From the NCBI RefSeq assembly GCF_000429685.1, contig NZ_AUCI01000011.1, positions 1 through 64,000 of the forward strand: DNA of 64,000 nucleotides, given 5' to 3'. A program made the translations under genes and the position numbers. Numbering within the stretch: the first letter of the stretch is position 1; each line of letters opens with the position of its first letter. This DNA is from Salibacterium aidingense DSM 18341. Its GTDB lineage: Bacteria > Bacillota > Bacilli > Bacillales > Marinococcaceae. Below, in pieces: positions 46,512-59,172 of the stretch. The notes under the pieces were generated by a model that did not search any database, had not been told where the DNA came from, and saw nothing but the letters and a program-made list of their open reading frames with translations.

Positions 46512-47597
46512 ATGAAAAAGTATGCTCTAATCGGTTGTTCGTTTTGTTTCCTTCTGGGCAGTGCCTGCTCTCCGGAAGAGAACACGGAGGCTCCGGCTGA
46601 GGAGGATAGTGCGGATCATGAGCCTGTCCAGGCCGAACCGGAAGAAAAGACGGTGGAGAATTCATCAGCAGACCGGGAAGAACCGGAAGAAGAGGAGTAT
46701 GATGAAACAGAGCCGTTAACCGGGGAGGGGACAGATGAGGTGTCTCCTTACCGGCCGGTGGCTGTGATGATTAACAATCATCCGAAAGCGCGTCCTCAGA
46801 CAGGCATTAATAAAGCAGATATTGTGTATGAAGTGTTGACCGAAGGAGACATGACAAGGTTTTTGGCGGTTTATCAAAGCGAACAGCCGGAAGAGCTGGG
46901 TCCTGTCCGCAGTGCGAGAGATTACTTTATCGATCTGGCAGCCGGTTACGATTCATTGTTTGTAGCTCATGGGTGGAGTCCGGAGGCAAAACAGATGCTG
47001 CAGAGCGGAGCTGCTCCCTATCTTAACGGTTTGTTTCATGACGGCACCCTGTTTCAACGTTCTTCGGAGAGACAGGCGCCTCATAACTCCTACATAACAT
47101 TTGAAGATGCTTTACAGGGATTGAGCAGTAAAGGGTATGAGATGGAGCAGGATGTTAGTCCCAATCACTTTAAAGAAGAAGGGTATTCTGATTCAACCGC
47201 TTCGGAGGCGGAAGATGTCTCCATTTGGTATCGGGATAAATATGTTGTAAAATTTTCATATGATGAAGAGGAGGAGCAATACGAACGCTCCAGTGACAAT
47301 ACGGCCGCCATAGATACAGCGACTGACGAACAGACGGCTGTTAAAAATATTTTTATTGTGGAAGCACCGCATCGGGTGATAGATGATAAAGGACGCCGGG
47401 AGATCGACTTATCAAGCGGCGGGGAAGGTTTATTGCTTCAAAATGGTAAAGCATTAACGGTACAATGGAAGAAGGAAGAGGGACGGATTCTTCCAGTCAA
47501 AGATGGACAGGACATTCCGTTTGCTCCGGGGAAAACCTGGATTAATGTGATCCCTTCTTCATCAGGAATCGAAGGCAGCGTACAAGGCGTCGAATAA
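46512..47597 (+). CDS. yerB: DUF3048 lipoprotein YerB
   Basis: The 361-residue predicted lipoprotein has a signal peptide ending in lipobox LGSAC (Cys about 19), then an acidic linker rich in Glu (about 22-72). The DUF3048 domain begins YRPVAVMINNHPKARPQTG and contains LGPVRSARDYFIDLA. The family is uncharacterised; the closest known context is yerA-yerB-yerC-pcrB in Bacillus. AAAGGATG precedes the ATG. The acidic linker is long compared with B. subtilis as I recall, in line with a halophilic surface protein. Confidence 0.85.
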   Translation: MKKYALIGCSFCFLLGSACSPEENTEAPAEEDSADHEPVQAEPEEKTVENSSADREEPEEEEYDETEPLTGEGTDEVSPYRPVAVMINNHPKARPQTGINKADIVYEVLTEGDMTRFLAVYQSEQPEELGPVRSARDYFIDLAAGYDSLFVAHGWSPEAKQMLQSGAAPYLNGLFHDGTLFQRSSERQAPHNSYITFEDALQGLSSKGYEMEQDVSPNHFKEEGYSDSTASEAEDVSIWYRDKYVVKFSYDEEEEQYERSSDNTAAIDTATDEQTAVKNIFIVEAPHRVIDDKGRREIDLSSGGEGLLLQNGKALTVQWKKEEGRILPVKDGQDIPFAPGKTWINVIPSSSGIEGSVQGVE

Positions 47598-47656
47598 ACT
47601 GCTCCTTTACTCAACAAAGCCATTCAAGTATCTGCTGAAAAAGAGGTGTTCACGCA

Positions 47657-47971
47657 TTGCAAATTGATAAATTAAGAGGCAAAGAATTGGACCAGCTGTT
47701 TCGAGCCATATTGTCTCTTCAGGATGTAGAAGAGTGCTATGAATTTTTCGATGATTTATGTACCATCAATGAAATTCAATCCCTGGCTCAACGTCTGGAA
47801 GTAGCACGGATGCTGCAGCACGGACATACTTACCATAAGATTGAAACAGAAACAGGAGCGAGCACCGCTACCATTTCCAGAGTGAAACGATGCCTCAACT
47901 TTGGTAACGACAGCTATCAAATGACACTGGAACGGGTGCGGGAACAGGAAAAACAGGAAAAGCAGCAGTAG
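47657..47971 (+). CDS. yerC: YerC/TrpR-like DNA-binding protein
   Basis: The 104-residue protein is of the YerC/YecD family related to the Trp repressor. Helix-turn-helix region: EIQSLAQRLEVARMLQ (about 37-52), then HKIETETGASTATISRVKRC (about 58-77). TTG 47657 follows GAGGTG at 8 bp. The regulon is unknown. The C-terminus is rich in Glu, Lys and Gln. Lies downstream of yerB, probably in the same transcript. Confidence 0.88.
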   Translation: MQIDKLRGKELDQLFRAILSLQDVEECYEFFDDLCTINEIQSLAQRLEVARMLQHGHTYHKIETETGASTATISRVKRCLNFGNDSYQMTLERVREQEKQEKQQ

Positions 47972-48144
47972 GAGAACACTGTCTTTCAAGATGGGCGGCA
48001 TCCCATCTTGGAGGCAGTTTTTTTCCGTTCGGAAGAAATAGGAAGCACTGGCCGCCGTTGGAGACAGGGCTGCTTTTTTAACAATTCAGGTTACAGGATC
48101 GAATCCTGAGGAAACAGGGAATAGGAAAGCAGGGAGGGAAGAGT

Positions 48145-49239
48145 ATGAATGATTATATTGCAAATAGTGTCCAGTCCTTTGTATCTCATTTTGGATTGAA
48201 TTGGTGCCGACGTAATCATCATTTAAAAAACGCCCTCCAGGAGCTTTATGGAAATGACCGGGAAGATATCATTCTATTAACAGAAATGCTTGAAGATGGC
48301 ACGGTGGAAAAGATAGAACACCTTGATCTGCAGGACGAGCCCGCTCTGGCAGACTGGATAGAAAGAGTGACAGAAAATGGGTCCTCCTCTGTTTCTCTGA
48401 CCAGGTGGGCTCTGCATACATGGGTGATGGCGGTACGGAGAGAATCTGTTTTTGAGGAGGTGCCTTCCCCGCTTTCCCCGCCTGTCATTGAAGCAGAAAA
48501 AGAGGCAGGTCCCGCCGTCCGGGAGGAGAGTCAAAGGATAAGCCCTCCGGGACCTGCTTTATCTGAACCGAATGAAGAACACGAAGATGATATTGTATCC
48601 CTCATGCAGTACAACGAACCCCTCGATGAGGCCGATACAGCTTCTGTCCCACCGCTTCAACCGTCAAAGAAACACCGTTCTATCTGGATGTCGGGAGCAG
48701 CGGTGGTTTTACTGGCAGCTCTTGTATTGGTGATGATGTGGTATAGAGAAGACCAGCCGGAAGCCGCCACCTGGGAAAATGGCGGAGCAGCACAAGATAT
48801 GGAAAACTCAGACTGGATCACATGGCTGAAAGAAGTGGAAACAGCGGATCTTGACAGCAGCCTGGTTATCCCGGGGTGTGAAGCTATTGAAAAAGGGGAG
48901 ACCATAGAAACCGAGAACGGACCGGCAGAAGAAACGGTTATTTATCCAGATGAAAAATGTTCCTTATATGCTAAAAATGGAACCATATATGCGGCAGGAA
49001 GAAAAATGACGGAGTGGCAGCCGCCGCTGGAGGATATTGAACATCAGATAGGCAGTCCCGACCGGTTAAATGTAGAGGCCCGGACGGGAGAGATCAGAGC
49101 GTTGTATCAACGGGAATCACAGGATATATTTCTTATTTTTACAAAGGAACACACGCACGAAAGGCTTTCTTATGTGGAAATCGGAGATATTCACGTAGAT
49201 TCTGAGGAACCCGCAGATTTACTGGAATACCCCCGCTGA
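48145..49239 (+). CDS. Unrecognised single-pass membrane protein
   Basis: The 364-residue protein has three parts. Residues 1-100 are helical and cytoplasmic, with LKNALQELYGNDREDIILLT and RWALHTWVMAVR, a pattern like an unnamed helical module I have seen in other bacterial proteins. About 101-175 is a Pro/Glu-rich linker. One transmembrane helix spans about 181-200 (VVLLAALVLVMMW). An acidic outer domain (about 201-364) carries two cysteines (CEAIEKG, EKCSLYA) that could pair. GGGAGGG precedes ATG 48145. It sits between yerC and pcrB, where the canonical Bacillus order has no such gene as far as I recall. The in-out layout suggests signal transduction or wall sensing; this is inference. Confidence 0.65.
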   Translation: MNDYIANSVQSFVSHFGLNWCRRNHHLKNALQELYGNDREDIILLTEMLEDGTVEKIEHLDLQDEPALADWIERVTENGSSSVSLTRWALHTWVMAVRRESVFEEVPSPLSPPVIEAEKEAGPAVREESQRISPPGPALSEPNEEHEDDIVSLMQYNEPLDEADTASVPPLQPSKKHRSIWMSGAAVVLLAALVLVMMWYREDQPEAATWENGGAAQDMENSDWITWLKEVETADLDSSLVIPGCEAIEKGETIETENGPAEETVIYPDEKCSLYAKNGTIYAAGRKMTEWQPPLEDIEHQIGSPDRLNVEARTGEIRALYQRESQDIFLIFTKEHTHERLSYVEIGDIHVDSEEPADLLEYPR

Positions 49240-49390
49240 AGAAATTTATTTTAGTTTCCGGGAATCAAAGAAAAACCGGTAAACCGGGGAATAAAAGATA
49301 GAATGAGAGCCGGCGGGCTTTTGAGGCACAGGATTGTTTTTGCTATAATTAGACGTTGGATATGCACTATGACTTGATGGAGGAGCAGCA

Positions 49391-50104
49391 ATGCTTGAAT
49401 ATACAGAATGGCAGCACGCGTTTAAACTGGATCCGGCTAAGGAGATTGATGAGGACTCGCTGGAGAAGGTTTGTGAATCAGGGACGGACGCAGTGATCGT
49501 AGGCGGCAGTGATAATGTGACGCTCGATAATACCCTGTCGCTGTTATCGAGGGTCCGTCGTTATTCGGTCGCCTGTGCCCTGGAAATTTCGACGCTTGAA
49601 TCGATCACACCTGGATTTGATTATTTTCTGATTCCCACGGTACTGAATGCTGGTGATACCCGCTGGATTACGGGGATGCATCAAAAAGCCCTGAAAGAAT
49701 ACGGCACAATGATGGACTGGGAAGACATTATCGCGGAAGGTTACTGTGTGCTGAATGAAGGCGCGAAAGTAGCATCATTAACAGAAGCAGATGTTTCTTA
49801 CGATGAAGAAGATGTCAAAGCCAGTGCTTTAATGGCTGACCGCCTATTTCATCTGCCGGTGTTTTACCTGGAATACAGTGGAACATATGGCAGCCCTGCT
49901 ATGGTAAAGGCCGCTGCGGATTCTCTTCAGCACGCCCGGTTATTTTATGGGGGCGGTATCCGTAATGCGGAACAGGCGGAGGAAATGGCAGCAATTGCGG
50001 ATACGGTTATTGTCGGAAATATTGTGTACGAGGATATAAACGCAGCTTTGACAACCGTGAAGGCTGTCAAAAATAGTGGAAACAATGAAAGAAATAACGT
50101 ATAA
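49391..50104 (+). CDS. pcrB: Heptaprenylglyceryl phosphate synthase PcrB
   Basis: The 237-residue TIM-barrel prenyltransferase joins sn-glycerol-1-phosphate to heptaprenyl diphosphate, making the archaeal-type ether lipid of Bacillales. Markers: substrate motifs FKLDPAKEID, VGGSDNVTLDN (about 37-47), YLEYSGTYGSP, and the phosphate loop FYGGGIRNAEQA. GGAGGAGCAGC precedes ATG 49391. It precedes pcrA by 39 bp, as in B. subtilis. Confidence 0.93.
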   Translation: MLEYTEWQHAFKLDPAKEIDEDSLEKVCESGTDAVIVGGSDNVTLDNTLSLLSRVRRYSVACALEISTLESITPGFDYFLIPTVLNAGDTRWITGMHQKALKEYGTMMDWEDIIAEGYCVLNEGAKVASLTEADVSYDEEDVKASALMADRLFHLPVFYLEYSGTYGSPAMVKAAADSLQHARLFYGGGIRNAEQAEEMAAIADTVIVGNIVYEDINAALTTVKAVKNSGNNERNNV

Positions 50105-50143
50105 TGAAAGGAACGAACATACGTTTCACAGGTGGTGGATGGA

Positions 50144-52378
50144 TTGCAAAAACAAATCGTGGAAAAAATGCTTAACGGGATGAATCCGGAACAACGGGAA
50201 GCAGTTCAGCATACGGAAGGCCCTCTTTTAATTATGGCCGGGGCCGGAAGCGGCAAGACAAGAGTACTGACGCACCGCATTGCGTATTTAATCCGCGAAA
50301 AAGGAGTTCCTCCGTACTCGATTCTTGCTATAACCTTTACGAACAAGGCTGCACGGGAAATGAAAGAACGGGTCGCTGAACTGGTCGGCCCGGTAGCTGA
50401 AGACATATGGATGTCCACATTCCACTCGATGTGTGTAAGAATTCTGCGGCGCGACATTGACCGTATTGGATTCAATCGGAATTTTTCAATTTTGGACGGC
50501 TCGGACCAGCTCTCGGTGATTAAACAGATATTGAAAGATCAAAATATTGACTCCAAAAAATTCGATGCCCGCGGTATTCTCGGGATGATTTCCTCCGCCA
50601 AAAACGTTCTCGAAACGCCGGAAAAATTTACAGAACGGGCGGACGGTCCGTTTGAAGAAATCGCAGCCGACGTTTACAAGGAATACCAGCGCCGGCTCCG
50701 TTCCAATCATGCTCTGGATTTTGACGACTTGATTATGATGACGATTAAACTGTTCCGGCAGGTACCGGAGGTCCTTTCTTTCTATCAGCGCAAGTTTCAA
50801 TATATTCATGTGGACGAGTATCAGGACACCAACCGGGCTCAGTATATCCTCGTTAATCTGCTTGCGGAAAGCCGCCGCAATATTTGTGTAGTCGGAGATT
50901 CCGATCAGTCTATTTACAAATGGCGGGGCGCCGATATCCAGAACATTCTTTCCTTTGAAAATGATTATGAAGAAGCCCGCTCTATTCTGCTCGAACAGAA
51001 TTACCGGTCGACTCAGACTATTTTAAAAGCAGCTAACGAAGTCATTCAAAATAACATGGGACGAAAACCGAAAAAGCTCTGGACCGATAATGAGGAAGGG
51101 AAACAGATTCATTATTTCCGTGCCGCTGATGAAAGGGATGAAGCGGCGTATATTGTGGAACGAATAAAGGAAGCTGTCCAGAGCGGCCGCTTTGATTTTT
51201 CTGATATGGCTGTCCTTTACCGCACGAATGCCCAATCGCGGATTATTGAAGAAATGTTTCTGAAATCCAATATCAATTATAATATGATCGGCGGAACAAA
51301 GTTCTATGACCGTAAAGAAATTAAAGATGTTCTTGCCTACTTGCGTCTCGTGGCCAATCCGGATGATGATATCAGCCTATCTCGTATTATTAACGTACCG
51401 AAACGGGGGATTGGGGCGACAACTGTAGATAAAATTGCCGCATATGCGAATGCCCACGATATATCCATGTTTGCTGCGCTGCAGGAAGCTGAGCAGATCG
51501 GACTGGGACCAAGGCCGACAAAGAAACTGCAGTCGTTTGCGGAACAAATGGGGAACTGGATCCAAATGCAGGAATACTTGACGGTGACAGAACTCGTAGA
51601 AGAACTTCTGGAAAAAACAGGGTACCGCGATGCCTTAAAGGAAGACAAGTCTCTGGAGTCCCAGAGCAGGCTGGAAAACATTGACGAATTCATGTCGGTA
51701 ACCAAGGATTTTGAAAAGAAAAACGATGATGTCTCGCTGATTGCGTTTTTAACGGATTTGGCCCTGGTTGCGGATATGAATCAAGCCGATGAGGATGAAG
51801 AAGAGAGTGCTGTGATTATGATGACCCTTCATTCCGCGAAAGGACTCGAATTTCCTGCTGTATTTCTGGTCGGGATGGAAGAAGGTATATTTCCTCACAG
51901 CCGGTCGCTCTTTGAGAATGAAGAAATGGAAGAAGAGAGGCGCCTTGCCTATGTAGGCATTACGAGAGCGGAGCAGGAGCTGCATCTGACCCATTCCTAT
52001 ATGCGGCAGTTGTACGGCCGCACTCAGGTCAACCCGGTGTCACGTTTTATCGAAGAGCTTCCTGCGGATGTGATAGATAAAGAGGAAGAAGATAAGCCGG
52101 AGTGGATGAAGGCCGGCGGGACAAGCCAGAACAGCTCGCCGTTTGAACGCCGCAGGCAGGCAGCCGTGGCCCCGCCTGTCGGACGGTCGATTTCGACCGC
52201 ACATGGGGCCGGCAGCTATGACTGGCAGGTTGGAGACAAAGCAGAGCATAAAAAATGGGGAACCGGCACAGTCGTCAGTCTTAAAGGAGAAGGCGAAGAA
52301 ATAGAGCTTGATATCGCCTTTCCCACAGAGGGGATAAAACGGCTCTACGCCAAGTTTGCGCCCATCACAAAAGTGTAG
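50144..52378 (+). CDS. pcrA: ATP-dependent DNA helicase PcrA (UvrD family)
   Basis: The 744-residue SF1A 3'-5' helicase is used in repair and plasmid replication and removes RNA polymerase and RecA. Motif [10 protein letters not shown] plus [52 protein letters not shown] and [11 protein letters not shown]. The C-terminal tail ends in the SH3-like RNAP-interaction module ([22 protein letters not shown]). TTG 50144 is preferred because AGGTGG lies 8 bp upstream; GTG 50132 adds four residues. Operon with pcrB and ligA. Confidence 0.95.
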   Translation: MQKQIVEKMLNGMNPEQREAVQHTEGPLLIMAGAGSGKTRVLTHRIAYLIREKGVPPYSILAITFTNKAAREMKERVAELVGPVAEDIWMSTFHSMCVRILRRDIDRIGFNRNFSILDGSDQLSVIKQILKDQNIDSKKFDARGILGMISSAKNVLETPEKFTERADGPFEEIAADVYKEYQRRLRSNHALDFDDLIMMTIKLFRQVPEVLSFYQRKFQYIHVDEYQDTNRAQYILVNLLAESRRNICVVGDSDQSIYKWRGADIQNILSFENDYEEARSILLEQNYRSTQTILKAANEVIQNNMGRKPKKLWTDNEEGKQIHYFRAADERDEAAYIVERIKEAVQSGRFDFSDMAVLYRTNAQSRIIEEMFLKSNINYNMIGGTKFYDRKEIKDVLAYLRLVANPDDDISLSRIINVPKRGIGATTVDKIAAYANAHDISMFAALQEAEQIGLGPRPTKKLQSFAEQMGNWIQMQEYLTVTELVEELLEKTGYRDALKEDKSLESQSRLENIDEFMSVTKDFEKKNDDVSLIAFLTDLALVADMNQADEDEEESAVIMMTLHSAKGLEFPAVFLVGMEEGIFPHSRSLFENEEMEEERRLAYVGITRAEQELHLTHSYMRQLYGRTQVNPVSRFIEELPADVIDKEEEDKPEWMKAGGTSQNSSPFERRRQAAVAPPVGRSISTAHGAGSYDWQVGDKAEHKKWGTGTVVSLKGEGEEIELDIAFPTEGIKRLYAKFAPITKV

Positions 52379-54415
<2,037 letters not shown>

Positions 54416-54553
54416 GATAGGACTTGTCATTTGTCCGATTATCCCCAATCCTGACGGAAGTTTCACGTTATGTTATTGAGAATGGAAGGCAGACGTTCTA
54501 TGATAGAAATGAGAGTAGATTCGTAATGCTCTGACAAACGGGGAGATGGAAGA

Positions 54554-55732
54554 ATGTGGAGGAAATCAGCAATACTGGCATCAGCTTCTTTCCTCCTTCT
54601 GGCCGGGTGTATTCCTGGATGGGAACCGGATGATGGAGAAGAAGGCGTGGATATTGAACAGGAAGAAGAAACAACAGAAGATGGAGAGGTAGAAGTAAGC
54701 CCTGAGATACCGAGTCTTGACAACTATTATAGAAGTATCCTGCAGGATGGAGAATACATCAGCGGAGCAGCCAGAGAATTTCACCGGGATGTTATGTATA
54801 ACCGCATGGACCTGGAACGAATAGAAGTCGGGATGCAGGAATTAGCGACAGAAGAATTCAATCAGGAGGATTACTTCTTTCGGGAAGGCCAGTTTATCGG
54901 CGGCAGTGAATTAAACAACTGGGTGAGGAGACAGTCAGGAGATAACGAAGCCGGACTCAATCCTCCGCTAGGAGAAGGAGGTTTTGAAGAACAGGAAAGT
55001 TCTCAGCCCCGGCCCCTGTCTAATATCATTGAACACAATTATGTTGTTGAAAATAACGAAGGAAATCTACAGGTCGGCGGAATTGTCATTGGTCTCTCGA
55101 TGAACAGTATTTATTACTTCCGCAAGCACAATGAAGACGGCACCTATGGCCCCTGGCTGCAGGAAGCTATCAGCAGGGAGGAAAGCCTGCAAGCTGCGAA
55201 GGAAATTGCGTCGCAGGTGTTGGAAAGACTGCGTAGGGAAGACAGGGAAAATGGTGCGCTGCGCAGCGTGCCGATCATGTTTGCGGTTTTCCGTGAGGCT
55301 CCCAGAGATTCCAGTGTTCCCGGCAACTTTATTGCGACCGGCACCGCTCAGCCGGAAGAAGAGGTGAACAACTGGCAGAATCTAAATGAAGACCATCTGC
55401 TGTTTCCATCCTCTGAGGCGACGGAAAAACAACGCGAAGACGCGGAAGCATTTAACCAGTTCAGGGACGAAGTCAATGACTTTTTCGAGAACTTTGTTGG
55501 AGTGGTGGGAGAAGGCTACTATCAGAATGGAGAATGGCGTGAGTTGTCAGTGGAAATACCAATTACTTTTTACAGCGAGACTGAAATCATTGCTTTCACC
55601 CAGCATGTAACAGATAAAGTGGAACAGCGGTTTCCAGATCTCAGCGTCGAAGTAGAAATCAACTCTTCCAAGGGAGCAGAAGCATTGATTGTGAAAGAAC
55701 CAGGCGAAGAGCCTTATATTCACGTCTATTAA
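54554..55732 (+). CDS. yerH: CamS/YerH-family lipoprotein
   Basis: The 392-residue lipoprotein has signal peptide and lipobox LLAGC (Cys about 19), an acidic spacer (about 25-52), then the CamS fold with YYRSILQDGEYISGAAR and later VPIMFAVFREAPRDSSVPGNF. The family precursor in Enterococcus/Staphylococcus yields the cAM373 sex pheromone from its signal peptide; in Bacillus the role is unknown. The N-terminal peptide here could in principle release a small peptide, but no match is claimed. Follows ligA, as in B. subtilis (yerH). ATG 54554 is preceded by GGGAGATGG. Confidence 0.88.
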   Translation: MWRKSAILASASFLLLAGCIPGWEPDDGEEGVDIEQEEETTEDGEVEVSPEIPSLDNYYRSILQDGEYISGAAREFHRDVMYNRMDLERIEVGMQELATEEFNQEDYFFREGQFIGGSELNNWVRRQSGDNEAGLNPPLGEGGFEEQESSQPRPLSNIIEHNYVVENNEGNLQVGGIVIGLSMNSIYYFRKHNEDGTYGPWLQEAISREESLQAAKEIASQVLERLRREDRENGALRSVPIMFAVFREAPRDSSVPGNFIATGTAQPEEEVNNWQNLNEDHLLFPSSEATEKQREDAEAFNQFRDEVNDFFENFVGVVGEGYYQNGEWRELSVEIPITFYSETEIIAFTQHVTDKVEQRFPDLSVEVEINSSKGAEALIVKEPGEEPYIHVY

Positions 55733-55780
55733 GAAGGAAAGCCGGTGCCGCTCATGCGTTGCCCGGCGCTTCCTTATTTG
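55733..55780 (+). terminator. Hairpin between yerH and gatC (attenuator or terminator)
   Basis: GGAA-A-GCCGG (55736-55745) pairs with CCGGC-G-CTTCC (55763-55773), followed by TTATTT. The T-tract is interrupted, so termination is likely partial and gatC expression could depend on readthrough or its own start. Confidence 0.5.
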
Positions 55781-55826
55781 GTATCATCTAGGTATTGTGA
55801 AGATAACGCAACGGAGGTGACGGATA

Positions 55827-56117
55827 ATGGAACGTATTACAAAGGAGCAAGTAAGGCATGTGGCGCATTTGGCCCGACTGTCGGTGACGGAAGAGGAAGC
55901 AGCTACGTTTACGGAACAGCTGGATGCTATTATTGAGTTCGCAGAACAGCTGAATGAACTCGAGACCGAAAATGTAGAACCGACCACGCACGTACTTGAT
56001 ATCCACAATGTGCTGCGTAAAGATGAACAACGCCCGTCCCTGGATCGAGAAGAAGCGTTGAAAAACGCACCAGATCAGGAAGGCGGACAGGTGAAAGTAC
56101 CATCGGTTTTAGAGTAA
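55827..56117 (+). CDS. gatC: Asp/Glu-tRNA amidotransferase subunit C
   Basis: The 96-residue subunit stabilises GatA and GatB. The family pattern [20 protein letters not shown] (about 8-27) and the tail [16 protein letters not shown] and [15 protein letters not shown] are clear. ACGGAGGTGACGGATA precedes the ATG. First gene of gatCAB. Provides Gln-tRNA(Gln) in bacteria lacking GlnRS. Confidence 0.95.
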   Translation: MERITKEQVRHVAHLARLSVTEEEAATFTEQLDAIIEFAEQLNELETENVEPTTHVLDIHNVLRKDEQRPSLDREEALKNAPDQEGGQVKVPSVLE

Positions 56118-56134
56118 AGGAGGGACTTTAGAGA

Positions 56135-57592
56135 ATGTCGATACTGGAAGAAAGCTTTTCATCGATACATAAAAAGCTTCATAATAAAGAACTGAAAGTG
56201 TCCGAGCTTGTCGATGCTTCGTTCAGCCGTATTAAAGAAGTAGACGAGCAGGTCCAGGCGTTTCTTACCTTGAATGAAGAAGCCGCCCAAAACCAGGCAA
56301 AAAAGATGGATGAAGCGCTTGGAACGGAAAATACGAGAGGCCTTCTTTTCGGGCTGCCGGCAGGGATAAAAGACAATATTGTCACGAGCGGTCTGCGTAC
56401 CACCTGCGCCAGTCAGCTGCTGGCCAATTTTGAACCGGTTCATAATGCCACCGTGATGGACGGGCTCGAAAAAGCGGAAGCGGTCACTATCGGAAAGTTA
56501 AACATGGACGAATTCGCGATGGGCTCATCTAATGAGAATTCCGGATTCAAAAATGTAAGAAATCCTTGGAATACCGATTATGTACCGGGCGGTTCCAGCG
56601 GAGGAGCAGCAGCATCCGTAGCGGCTGGAGAAGTCAGCTTCTCGCTTGGTTCCGATACCGGCGGCTCCATCCGCCAGCCGGCCTCCTACTGCGGCGTAGT
56701 CGGTCTGAAACCAACATACGGGCGTGTCTCCCGGTTCGGGCTGGTCGCTTTTGCTTCATCTCTGGATCAAATCGGCCCGCTTACGAAAAATGTAGAAGAC
56801 AATGCTCTCGTTCTTGGCCAGATTGCCGGTCATTGTACAAAAGATTCCACGTCGGCAGATGTCGATGTTTCAGATTATCTTTCTTCGCTGACGGGAGATG
56901 TGAAAGGCCTGAAAATTGCCGTTCCGAAGGAATATCTCGGGGAAGGCGTCAATGAAGACGTGAGAAACCGCTTACTTGAAGCATTAAAAGTGCTGGAAGG
57001 CGAGGGCGCTGTCTGGGAAGAAGTATCCCTTCCGCATTCCCAGTATGCTGTAGCAGCCTATTACCTGCTCGCTTCCTCGGAAGCTTCTGCCAACCTGGCC
57101 CGCTTTGACGGTGTCCGCTACGGCGTGCGAGCACAAAATGCGGATAACCTGATTGACATGTATAAGGAAACAAGAAGCCAGGGCTTTGGGGATGAAGTAA
57201 AACGCCGCATTATGCTAGGCACCTTTGCTCTCAGCTCCGGCTACTACGATGCGTATTACAAAAAAGCCCAGAAAGTACGGACACTCATCAAACAAGATTT
57301 TGATCAAATCCTGGAGAAATATGACGTTATTATCGGGCCAACCGCTCCAACGACAGCCTTTAAGATTGGAGAAAAAGTGGATGATCCGTTAACCATGTAT
57401 GCGAACGATATTCTGACGATTCCAGTAAACCTTGCAGGAGTTCCGGCCATTTCTGTACCGTGCGGATTTTCAGAGGGGCTTCCGGTCGGACTGCAGATTA
57501 TATCGAGACCGTTTGAAGAGGGAACCGTCTACCGCGTGGCTCATGCCTACGAACAGGCTGCCGAACACAATCAAGCGAAGCCGGAACTGTAA
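56135..57592 (+). CDS. gatA: Asp/Glu-tRNA amidotransferase subunit A
   Basis: The 485-residue amidase-signature glutaminase releases ammonia for transamidation. The Ser-cisSer-Lys triad is visible: K79 in AGIKDN, S154 in PGGSSGG, S178 in [10 protein letters not shown], at exactly the residue numbers known for this family. AAAGGAGGGAC precedes ATG 56135. 17 bp after gatC. Confidence 0.96.
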   Translation: MSILEESFSSIHKKLHNKELKVSELVDASFSRIKEVDEQVQAFLTLNEEAAQNQAKKMDEALGTENTRGLLFGLPAGIKDNIVTSGLRTTCASQLLANFEPVHNATVMDGLEKAEAVTIGKLNMDEFAMGSSNENSGFKNVRNPWNTDYVPGGSSGGAAASVAAGEVSFSLGSDTGGSIRQPASYCGVVGLKPTYGRVSRFGLVAFASSLDQIGPLTKNVEDNALVLGQIAGHCTKDSTSADVDVSDYLSSLTGDVKGLKIAVPKEYLGEGVNEDVRNRLLEALKVLEGEGAVWEEVSLPHSQYAVAAYYLLASSEASANLARFDGVRYGVRAQNADNLIDMYKETRSQGFGDEVKRRIMLGTFALSSGYYDAYYKKAQKVRTLIKQDFDQILEKYDVIIGPTAPTTAFKIGEKVDDPLTMYANDILTIPVNLAGVPAISVPCGFSEGLPVGLQIISRPFEEGTVYRVAHAYEQAAEHNQAKPEL

Positions 57593-57601
57593 GGGGGGAA
57601 A

Positions 57602-59035
57602 ATGATGAAATTTGATACTGTCATTGGACTTGAAGTCCATGCTGAATTAAAAACTGATACGAAAATCTTTTGTAACTGTCCAACGGAATTTGGAGCTCCG
57701 CCAAATACGCATACGTGCCCAGTCTGCCTCGGCCACCCCGGTGTGCTGCCCGTATTGAACCAGCGCGCCGTGGAATACGCCATGAAAGCAGCACTGGCCT
57801 TAAACTGTGAGATTGCAGGCGAAACGAAATTCGACCGGAAAAACTATTTTTATCCCGACAACCCAAAAGCTTACCAAATTTCCCAGTTTGATAAGCCAAT
57901 TGGAGAAAACGGGCATCTTGAAATTGAAGTAGAAGGCTATACGAAGAAAATCGGGATCACTCGTATTCATATGGAGGAAGATGCCGGGAAGCTGACGCAC
58001 GACGAGTTTGACGACCACAGTCTGGTGGATTTTAACCGGGTCGGGACGCCGTTGATTGAGATCGTATCCGAACCGGATATCGAAACACCGGAAGAAGCTT
58101 ACGCTTATCTTGAGAAATTGAAGGCTGTACTGCAGTATACGGAAGTCTCCGACTGCAAAATGGAAGAAGGCTCTCTCCGCTGCGATGCAAATATTTCACT
58201 GAAACCGGCGGGGCAGGAAGAATTCGGAACGAAAACAGAATTGAAAAACTTGAACTCGTTTGCCAATGTTCAGAAGGGACTGGCCTTTGAAGAAAAGCGT
58301 CAGGAGCAGGAGCTGCTCTCCGGCGGGGAAATTCTTCAGGAAACAAGACGCTGGGATGATGCGAAGAAAGAAACGACGCTGATGCGGGTGAAGGAAGGCT
58401 CTGATGATTACCGCTACTTCCCGGAACCGGACCTCGTGTCTCTCTACATCAATGAAGACTGGAAGAACAGCGTAAAAGCAACGATACCGGAACTGCCGGA
58501 CGCGCGCCGGGAAAGGTACATGCAGGAATTTGAACTTCCCGCCTATGACGCGGCCGTGCTGACGCAGTCTAAAAATATGGCAGACTTCTTCCAGGAGACC
58601 ATTGAGGAAGGAGCAGATCCGAAGCAGGCTGCCAACTGGCTGATGGGGGAAGTGAACGGCTATTTGAATTCCAACGATTTGGAGCTTGCTGACACAGCGC
58701 TGGCGCCGGCAGGACTGGCGAAGCTGATTACCTTAATCGAAAAAGGTACCATCTCCACTAAAATTGCTAAAACTGTCTTTAGCGATCTGATGGAAAAAGG
58801 CGGCGACCCGGAACAGATTGTTCAAGACAAAGGTCTCGTTCAGATTTCGGATGAAGGAGAGCTTAAGCAGATTGTCGATCAAATCCTGGAAAATAATCCA
58901 CAGTCGATTGAAGACTATAAAAATGGGAAGGACAAAGCCCTTGGTTTCCTTGTCGGCCAGGTCATGAAGGAAACAAAAGGCAAAGCCAACCCGCAGATGG
59001 TAAACAAATTAATCCTCGAAGGCATGGACGCCTAG
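57602..59035 (+). CDS. gatB: Asp/Glu-tRNA amidotransferase subunit B
   Basis: The 477-residue kinase/transamidase subunit binds mischarged tRNA. Motifs: GLEVHAEL near the N-terminus, [31 protein letters not shown] (about 81-96), [10 protein letters not shown]; the C-terminal helical YqeY-like tail (about 400-477) grips the tRNA elbow. Start ATG 57602 lies 9 bp after gatA, with AAGGGGGG upstream. The end is followed by a perfect-looking terminator. Confidence 0.96.
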   Translation: MMKFDTVIGLEVHAELKTDTKIFCNCPTEFGAPPNTHTCPVCLGHPGVLPVLNQRAVEYAMKAALALNCEIAGETKFDRKNYFYPDNPKAYQISQFDKPIGENGHLEIEVEGYTKKIGITRIHMEEDAGKLTHDEFDDHSLVDFNRVGTPLIEIVSEPDIETPEEAYAYLEKLKAVLQYTEVSDCKMEEGSLRCDANISLKPAGQEEFGTKTELKNLNSFANVQKGLAFEEKRQEQELLSGGEILQETRRWDDAKKETTLMRVKEGSDDYRYFPEPDLVSLYINEDWKNSVKATIPELPDARRERYMQEFELPAYDAAVLTQSKNMADFFQETIEEGADPKQAANWLMGEVNGYLNSNDLELADTALAPAGLAKLITLIEKGTISTKIAKTVFSDLMEKGGDPEQIVQDKGLVQISDEGELKQIVDQILENNPQSIEDYKNGKDKALGFLVGQVMKETKGKANPQMVNKLILEGMDA

Positions 59036-59040
59036 TGTAC

Positions 59041-59087
59041 AAAAAGCTGCTTTCCTGCAGAATTCTATCTGTAGAAAAGCAGCTTTT
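59041..59087 (+). terminator. Terminator of gatCAB
   Basis: AAAAAGCTGCTTT-C-CTGCAGA pairs with TCTGTAG-AAAAGCAGCTTTT, followed by C-TTT. A long, stable stem. Confidence 0.85.
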
Positions 59088-59172
59088 CTTTCGCTGGGGA
59101 GGCGGCTCTGAACCCATATCCGGGAAGAAAAGGGGGAAGCACTAATCTCCAAAAGACGAGCAGAATTCTTAT

